Of a stretch of DNA of 64,000 bases, positions 59,820 to 64,000 are shown in pieces. The DNA is taken from NCBI GenBank assembly GCA_040219085.1, contig JAVJTC010000002.1:81045-145044 (forward strand), written 5' to 3'. The notes under the pieces are model-generated. The model ran no database searches. It saw nothing but the letters and a program-made list of their open reading frames with translations, and was not told the origin of the DNA. The stretch is from Acidimicrobiales bacterium. Lineage in GTDB: Bacteria; Actinomycetota; Acidimicrobiia; Acidimicrobiales; JAVJTC01. Each line of letters begins with the position of its first letter. The stretch's first letter is position 1. Position numbers and translations under genes: made by a program.

Positions 59820-60050
59820 GTGGTCGTATTCACCATCGTCATCCATGTCATCTCGTCGCTGACGCTCATCGGGATGGTGCTTCTGCACTCCGGTCGCGGC
59901 GGCGGATTGTCTGACATGTTCGGTGGCGGCCTCGGTGCAACTGCGGCCGGCTCGACCGTGGTCGAGAAGAACCTGGACCGCATCACGATCGCCCTGTCGC
60001 TGGTGTTCGCTTTCGTCACCCTGGCGCTTGCGTTGATGCTCGACGTCTGA
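59820..60050 (+). CDS. secG: Protein translocase subunit SecG
   Basis: A 76-residue SecYEG component with two transmembrane helices (about 4-22 and 56-74). They flank the conserved loop LHSGRGGGLSDMFGGG. The GTG start at 59820 has GGAG 5 nt upstream. Its place after tpiA is the classic gap-pgk-tpiA-secG order. Confidence 0.94.
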   Translation: MVVFTIVIHVISSLTLIGMVLLHSGRGGGLSDMFGGGLGATAAGSTVVEKNLDRITIALSLVFAFVTLALALMLDV

Positions 60051-60121
60051 AGCGGTCTCCGTAAGCGTCGCTGACGCCGGAAGCATGCACCAATCCGGCT
60101 GTCCCGTCTCAAGATCGTCCC

Positions 60122-60135
60122 GGATCGGCCGATCC
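60122..60135. promoter_or_regulatory. 14-bp perfect palindrome before the solute-binding-protein gene
   Basis: GGATCGGCCGATCC lies 7 bases before the GTG at 60143, a likely place for a repressor site. The remaining 71 bases after secG show nothing distinct. Confidence 0.35.
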
Positions 60136-60142
60136 AAGGGAT

Positions 60143-61846
60143 GTGCGGATCCCAAGACTTCTGACAGTTCTCATCGCCATCCTGGCTCTGCTGGCGGCCG
60201 CCTGTTCGTCCGGCGGGGACACGACTTCTGCCGCTGACACCCTCCCGGAGGACGACAGCGGCGTCGACGCCGGGGCCGATCCAACGTCGAGCGATGACGG
60301 TGACGTCGCGACGCCCACCACCACCCCCGGCACCGATACGGGTCCGTCCGATCCCCCCTCGGACGGGCCCGCTGCCGGCGGAACTCTGCGGATCGCGGTG
60401 ACCGACATCGGCCCTCTCGACCCCGCAGCGACCTCGCTGGGCTCCCACGGTGAGCTCGTGGTCGCGGATCTCCTCTTCGACGGCCTGACGTCCTGGGACG
60501 CCACGGCCGACGAGCTCGTCGGGGCTCTCGCAACGGACTGGACCCTGTCCGAGGACCACGACGCGTGGACGTTCACTCTCGACCCTGACGCGGTCTTCTC
60601 GGACGGGACGCCGGTGACCGCCGGTGCGGTCAAGTCGAGCCTGGAGCGGCTCGTTCAGGCCGACCCGGCGAGTCTGGCTGCCACCCGCCTCGAGTTCGTC
60701 ACCGGCTTCGCTGCCTTCGCTGACGACGACGCCGACGAGATCGAAGGCCTTGTGGCAGAGGACGACGACACGTTGACGATCGGCCTCGACCGGCCGCTCT
60801 TCGCGCTCCCGGCCATCTTGTCGAGCCCGGTGTACGGGGTGGTCCCCGACGGTGGCCCCCAGGGCGACGGTGGCCTGTTCGCAATCGTCGGTAGCGGTCC
60901 CTTCGTCCTGGACGAGTTCGACGACGGTGTGCTGACCCTGCTCCCCGCCGACGCAGAGGACGTCTGGGTGGACTCCGTGGAGATCGTGGCGGTCGACAGC
61001 GAGGAGATCGTCGCAGCGGTGGCCGAAGGGGACGGCGACTTCGATCTGGTCCTGGTTTCGCATCCGGCCAGCCACGACCTGGACGACCTGTCCGACACCT
61101 TCCTCGATGTGGTTGCGACTCCCTTCGATGCGCATGTCTATCTCGGGCTGAATGCCGCAGCCGGCGCGCTAGAGGACGCCGATCTGCGGGCTGCGGTGAT
61201 CGCAGCTGTCGACACCGAAGCCATCGTCGAGGAGGTCTACGGGCCGACAGCGTTGCCCGCAGAGGGCCTGGTCCCGGGCTGGGAGGCGTGTGGTGACAAG
61301 TGTGGGGGAGACCCCGAAGCGGCTGCCGCGCTGCTCGAGGGCTTCGACGGTGACGTCCCGCAGGTCACGATCGACTACATCGACGACGACGAGTTCGCGG
61401 ATGAGGCGACCATCGCCCGCCTCGTGGCCGATCAACTCATCGACGCGGGGATCCCGGTCAAGTTGCGGAGCTGGAGCGTGAACGCCTTCGTCGATCGCCT
61501 CGTGGGCGGAGACCTGCAGGTGTTCCGGCGTGGCTGGGTGAGTGTCGGCACAACGCCCGAGTCCTATCTCGGCCGCTACGAGACCGGGGGGCTGGACAAC
61601 CTCGTCGGGGTGTCGAGCCGCGCAGTCGACGATGCGCTCGAGTCCGCCCGCGACGCTGATTCGCTGGAAGAGGCCGAGGAGGCCTATGCGTCGGCCGAGG
61701 AGGCCGTGCTGGCCACCGGTCAGGTACTTCCGCTCGCCGATTTCGTGACCCTCGTCGGCGTCGGTGCCGATGTGAACGGTCTGACAGTTCGCGCCGATGG
61801 CACCTTCGATGCCTCGGCGTTGTGGATCTCCCCTCGGGGAGAGTGA
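60143..61846 (+). CDS. Family 5 extracellular solute-binding lipoprotein (OppA/DppA-like)
   Basis: A 567-residue exported lipoprotein. The signal peptide MRIPRLLTVLIAILALLAAAC ends in the lipobox LAAAC (Cys 21). An acidic, Thr/Pro-rich linker (about 22-78) leads to the SBP_bac_5 fold: GGTLRIAVTDIGPLDP, VVADLLFDGLTSWD, ALATDWTLSEDHDAWTFTLDPDAVFSDGTPVTAGAVKSSLERL, and near the C-terminus FRRGWVSVGTTPESYLGRYET. Members bind peptides, nickel or other ligands for ABC importers. No permease or ATPase genes are adjacent, so it is an orphan or serves a distant system. The ligand is unknown. Confidence 0.9.
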   Translation: MRIPRLLTVLIAILALLAAACSSGGDTTSAADTLPEDDSGVDAGADPTSSDDGDVATPTTTPGTDTGPSDPPSDGPAAGGTLRIAVTDIGPLDPAATSLGSHGELVVADLLFDGLTSWDATADELVGALATDWTLSEDHDAWTFTLDPDAVFSDGTPVTAGAVKSSLERLVQADPASLAATRLEFVTGFAAFADDDADEIEGLVAEDDDTLTIGLDRPLFALPAILSSPVYGVVPDGGPQGDGGLFAIVGSGPFVLDEFDDGVLTLLPADAEDVWVDSVEIVAVDSEEIVAAVAEGDGDFDLVLVSHPASHDLDDLSDTFLDVVATPFDAHVYLGLNAAAGALEDADLRAAVIAAVDTEAIVEEVYGPTALPAEGLVPGWEACGDKCGGDPEAAAALLEGFDGDVPQVTIDYIDDDEFADEATIARLVADQLIDAGIPVKLRSWSVNAFVDRLVGGDLQVFRRGWVSVGTTPESYLGRYETGGLDNLVGVSSRAVDDALESARDADSLEEAEEAYASAEEAVLATGQVLPLADFVTLVGVGADVNGLTVRADGTFDASALWISPRGE

Positions 61847-61895
61847 CTTCCCCCTCCGGTTCACCCGGACCCGTCTCAGCGTCGAGGCGGGGCCG

Positions 61896-61914
61896 GGGGG
61901 ACTGTCCCCCTTTT
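61896..61914 (+). terminator. Intrinsic terminator after the solute-binding-protein gene
   Basis: GGGGGA (61896-61901), loop CTG, TCCCCC (61905-61910), then TTTT (61911-61914). Confidence 0.75.
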
Positions 61915-61942
61915 CGTCGTGGTGGGAACCGCGCCGGACGGG

Positions 61943-61948
61943 TAGGAT
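61943..61948 (+). promoter_or_regulatory. -10 hexamer of tRNA-Leu(GAG)
   Basis: TAGGAT, 31 bases before the mature tRNA 5' end. Confidence 0.45.
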
Positions 61949-61979
61949 TGCCCGCTGCGCAGGTGAACCCTGCGGCCAC

Positions 61980-62067
61980 GTCGGAGTGGCGGAATTGGCA
62001 GACGCGCTAGCTTGAGGGGCTAGTGCCCGTTAAGGGCGTGGGGGTTCAAGTCCCCCCTCCGACACCA
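61980..62067 (+). tRNA. tRNA-Leu, anticodon GAG
   Basis: The acceptor GTCGGAG (61980-61986) pairs with CTCCGAC (62057-62063), then A and an encoded CCA. The anticodon stem CTAGC/GCTAG encloses TTGAGGG, so the anticodon is GAG (codons CUC/CUU). A long variable arm (TGCCCGTTAAGGGCG) shows class II. The T arm has GGTTCAAGTCC. Confidence 0.97.
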
Positions 62068-62072
62068 CGTTT

Positions 62073-62093
62073 CCCCAGGTCACAGGCCTGGGG
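62073..62093 (+). terminator. Hairpin after tRNA-Leu(GAG)
   Basis: CCCCAGG (62073-62079) pairs with CCTGGGG (62087-62093) around a 7-base loop, with ATTCGCCGTTCTTT after it. It is a weak terminator. The remaining 139 bases to the barstar-like stop show no supported gene. Confidence 0.5.
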
Positions 62094-62232
62094 ATTCGCC
62101 GTTCTTTGGCGCGTATCCGCGAGTTGTCATCAGAATGTTGGCGGTGGTCGCGCTACACCCGTGCAACTTGGATCGGACGGACGGAGTATCTTGATGGCTG
62201 ACACGCGCGGCGTGGCGTGCCGTGGCACCAAG

Positions 62233-62586
62233 TCAGGGCCGGTCGAACTCGTCGCCTACTCCGACGGCGAAGACGGCAAAATCCAGACTCCATCGCGTTC
62301 CCGGGGCGAGGGTCGGCTTCGCACCGAACGATGACTCCACGAGTGCCCAGCCAACCTCGATCGCCGTCACCGGCGCCGCAGAGGCGCACTCGGCGACACG
62401 GTGCCAAAGAACGGCGATGCGTTCACCATCGTGCGCTTCGACGTAGTCGCCAAAGCAATCGTTGAAAGCGTCCCAATTCTTCCCGTAGTAGTCCGGGAAG
62501 TCGAAGGCCCGTGCGAGTTCGGCGTGCGCGCTGGCGCGGGACGTCATCTTGGCGCCGTCGAGCTCGACCACCTGAAAGTGGCTCAT
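62233..62586 (-). CDS. Barstar-like protein whose start codon comes from the adjacent insertion sequence
   Basis: A 117-residue barstar-family (ribonuclease inhibitor) protein. VVELDGAKMTSRASAHAELARAFDFPDYYGKNWDAFNDCFGDYVE contains the family hallmark FP.YYG.NWDA..DC. The C-terminal half (VTAIEVGWALV, RWSLDFAVFAV) is less typical and makes it longer than the roughly 90 residues of barstar. No barnase-type nuclease gene is in the window. The ATG (62584-62586) and second codon lie inside the left inverted repeat of the ISL3-type element and overlap the transposase stop as ATGA. The element therefore inserted at the gene's 5' edge, and the native first residues may be lost. It may still be translated by coupling. 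Confidence 0.8.
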   Translation of the reverse strand: MSHFQVVELDGAKMTSRASAHAELARAFDFPDYYGKNWDAFNDCFGDYVEAHDGERIAVLWHRVAECASAAPVTAIEVGWALVESSFGAKPTLAPGTRWSLDFAVFAVGVGDEFDRP

Positions 62587-62606
62587 CGGATTCTGGCGGG
62601 GGTGAG
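62580..62606 (+). repeat. Left terminal inverted repeat of the insertion sequence
   Basis: Begins GGCTCATCGGATTCTGG and ends GGGGGTGAG. It matches the right repeat at 24 of 27 positions (differences at 4, 6 and 16). It contains the transposase stop codon and the start codon of the barstar-like gene. Confidence 0.88.
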
Positions 62607-63887
62607 GGTGTCGAGTAGGTCCCAGTTGGGTCGGCCGGCGTAGAGCAGGGCTCGGATCCGGTAGTTGCGGAACTTCCGGAATCCGAAGCCGATCCGCTTG
62701 ATGCGCTTGATCAGGTTGTTGATCGCTTCGGTCGGCCCGTTCGACAGGCCGGAGCGGTGCCAGTTCGTGATCTGGGTCGCCCAGCGGGCGACGGTGCGGC
62801 CGAGCTGGTTGATCTCCGGTGGCACGGACTCGTCTTGAAGATCGATGGCGAGGCGGTCGACGAAGTCGACGGCAAGTTCGTGGTCGTCGATCTCATAGAT
62901 CGACCGGACGACTTCTTTGGCGTGCCAGGCCATGCGGACCTCGCCGCGGGGGTCGCCCGCGTCCAACAGCCCGACGAGCTTCGAGCGGCCTCGGTCGTCG
63001 AGGCGTTCGTCGGCCTTGGTCAACAGCCGGCGGACCCGATACAGCGGATCGTCTTTGCGGCCGCGGTGGCCGAGCGTCTCGTTCTGGACGCGGCGCCGTA
63101 CCTCGTCGACACGGGAGTTCGCCAACTTCACGACATGGAACGGATCCGCGACCTGGGCGGCATCGGGCAGCATCGTGTCGAAGGTCGCCCGATACGGCCC
63201 CGACAGGTCCAACACGCCGTAGTCGATGGCGGCGAGCCATTCGGCGGGCCGTTGAGCGAGCCAGCCAGCGGGTCCTGCAGCGCTGCGTCCCTCGACGACG
63301 TCGAGGAGCTGGCCCCGCCCGACGTCGACGATCGAGGTGCACCACGCCTGGGTCCGCCACCGGCCGGTCCGATTGAACAAGGTCTCATCGAGCCCCAGAC
63401 CTTCCACGTCGGCGACGCGGTCGTCGTCGACGGCCAACAGCGCCTCGCCCCACTCCACGACAGTGTCGTTGACGGTGTGCCAATCACAGCCGAGATCGGC
63501 GGCGACTTCGTCGACGGTGCGGCCATGTCCACCGACCTGAAGGGTCATCCAACGCGCGGCGCGGGTTGTCACGAACCGGTCGCCCAGAGCGATCTCGTCA
63601 CTCGTCTCGGTCCACGACCCCACTGCGCAGTCGCCGTGCAAGCACCGCCAGCGGCGCTTCACCCACGCCAGCTTCGCCTGGCGGCCGAACACCGGGAGGT
63701 CGACGTGCGTGACCTCGTCACGATCCTTCAGATCCGCCGGGCGTCCACACCCAGCGCACCGCGGCGTCAGACCTCGAGTCTCGACCCTCACGATCAGCGG
63801 ACCCTCGAGCTGGTCGATCACGCCCAGCACCTTCACATCGGGCAAGCCGACCAGCACCTCGCACATGCGCGTAGCATCGGTCTCCAC
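62583..63887 (-). CDS. ISL3-family transposase
   Basis: A 434-residue transposase. The N-terminal zinc finger (RCAGCGRPADLKDRDEVTHVDLPVFGRQ, then RRWRCLHGDC) and a helix-turn-helix (TVDEVAADLGCDWHTVNDTVVEWG) are followed by the DDE core: GLGLDETLF, DYGVLDLSGPYRATFDTMLPDAAQVADPFHVVKLAN, and LSNGPTEAINNLIKRIKRIGFGFRKFRNYR. The GTG at 63887 has GGAGAG 5 nt upstream and is preferred; ATG 63866 and the open frame to 63962 are alternatives. No frameshift or internal stop is present. Confidence 0.92.
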   Translation of the reverse strand: METDATRMCEVLVGLPDVKVLGVIDQLEGPLIVRVETRGLTPRCAGCGRPADLKDRDEVTHVDLPVFGRQAKLAWVKRRWRCLHGDCAVGSWTETSDEIALGDRFVTTRAARWMTLQVGGHGRTVDEVAADLGCDWHTVNDTVVEWGEALLAVDDDRVADVEGLGLDETLFNRTGRWRTQAWCTSIVDVGRGQLLDVVEGRSAAGPAGWLAQRPAEWLAAIDYGVLDLSGPYRATFDTMLPDAAQVADPFHVVKLANSRVDEVRRRVQNETLGHRGRKDDPLYRVRRLLTKADERLDDRGRSKLVGLLDAGDPRGEVRMAWHAKEVVRSIYEIDDHELAVDFVDRLAIDLQDESVPPEINQLGRTVARWATQITNWHRSGLSNGPTEAINNLIKRIKRIGFGFRKFRNYRIRALLYAGRPNWDLLDTLTPARIR

Positions 63888-63973
63888 AGGGGCTCTCCAG
63901 GATCGACGGCGTAGGAACCACCGATTCTGTTGAGCCCCTGTCCCGCGCACAGGGACCCTCACCCCCTCAAGCG

Positions 63974-64000
63974 CTCACCCCCGCGAGAATCCGAAGCGCC
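63974..64000 (-). repeat. Right terminal inverted repeat of the insertion sequence
   Basis: Read on the minus strand it begins GGCGCTTCGGATTCTCG and ends GGGGGTGAG, the partner of the repeat at 62580-62606. The 86 bases between it and the transposase start (63888-63973) contain the likely transposase promoter, but no clear -10. Confidence 0.88.

Larger units (their letters stand above)
62580..64000 (-). mobile_element. ISL3-family insertion sequence, apparently complete
   Basis: About 1421 bp bounded by imperfect 27-bp inverted repeats starting GG, with one intact transposase gene in the family's size range. The right end falls exactly on the last base of the window, so the second target-site copy is outside. 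ISL3 elements usually duplicate 8 bp; the 8 bases to the left are CTGAAAGT (62572-62579). The transposase is uninterrupted, which suggests a recent and possibly still mobile insertion. Confidence 0.85.

Noticed and set aside
62023..62334. Plus-strand frame running into ATGGCTGACACG near 62194, with TATCTT upstream
   Set aside because: It lies mostly antisense to the barstar-like gene, the hexamer is only 3 bases from the ATG, and the translation is not protein-like. A barnase gene was looked for here and not found.
1..64000. CRISPR array, prophage, integron or biosynthetic gene cluster
   Set aside because: No regularly spaced repeats, phage structural genes, integrases or multi-modular synthases were seen.

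Overview
This window is chromosomal DNA from a high-GC actinobacterium, most probably of the class Acidimicrobiia (Ilumatobacter-like). The grounds are: GC-rich codon use; a mycothiol synthase; a bacterial proteasome activator (Bpa); menaquinone genes; an ANTAR-domain regulator; and a membrane protein whose N-terminus carries a GWWRASDGRWYPP tag that I associate with this class. TrpF and HisA are separate enzymes, whereas Streptomyces and Mycobacterium use the single enzyme PriA. The taxonomic call is inference, because there is no rRNA here.

Layout. 1-4064: 3' part of rluD, an Rrf2 regulator, a secreted esterase, a phosphodiesterase and bpa. 4065-9450: dnaE behind a cluster of DnaA-box-like repeats, an unknown protein, a nitroreductase and a NifU-like protein. 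9447-14289: menA, a VOC protein, menG with a coupled membrane protein, rlmN, mshD and nth. 14290-14518: a gene-free stretch with stacked hairpins, read here as a candidate small RNA. 14519-21608: a small coiled-coil gene, hisDCBHAF, a GroES-like gene, hisI and ygfZ. 21612-28477: a J-domain protein, trpC/F/B/A, an ECF sigma factor flanked by two zinc anti-sigma-like proteins, HU, bcp and a fabZ-like gene. 28492-32752 (minus strand): type II fatty-acid synthesis, fabD-fabH-fabG-acpP-fabF, with an unusual C-terminal domain on FabD. 32961-41979: tRNA-Leu(CAA), a Pycsar-effector-like membrane protein, a DUF2510-type protein, pdtaR, polA, a methyltransferase, rpsA and a NarL-type regulator. 42095-54789: coaE, uvrB, uvrA, a large PAS-GGDEF-EAL protein, a YdcF-like protein, nadA and uvrC. 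54782-61846: a methyltransferase, an IsdG-like monooxygenase, rapZ, gap-pgk-tpiA-secG and a solute-binding lipoprotein. 61980-64000: tRNA-Leu(GAG), a barstar-like gene and an ISL3-family insertion sequence whose right end coincides with the last base of the window.

The core is housekeeping: replication and repair (dnaE, polA, uvrABC, nth), histidine and tryptophan synthesis, fatty-acid synthesis, glycolysis, menaquinone and NAD synthesis. Two architectural habits recur. Genes inside operons overlap by ATGA or GTGA. Operon-first genes very often carry a TANNNT -10 hexamer only 6-8 nt before the start codon, the signature of leaderless mRNAs; I count 20 cases. The most unusual items are the FabD fusion, the GroES-like protein ending in an HbYX-type tail, the DnaA-box cluster before dnaE, the candidate small RNA, the orphan PycTM-like protein, and the insertion sequence whose inverted repeat supplies the start codon of the barstar-like gene.
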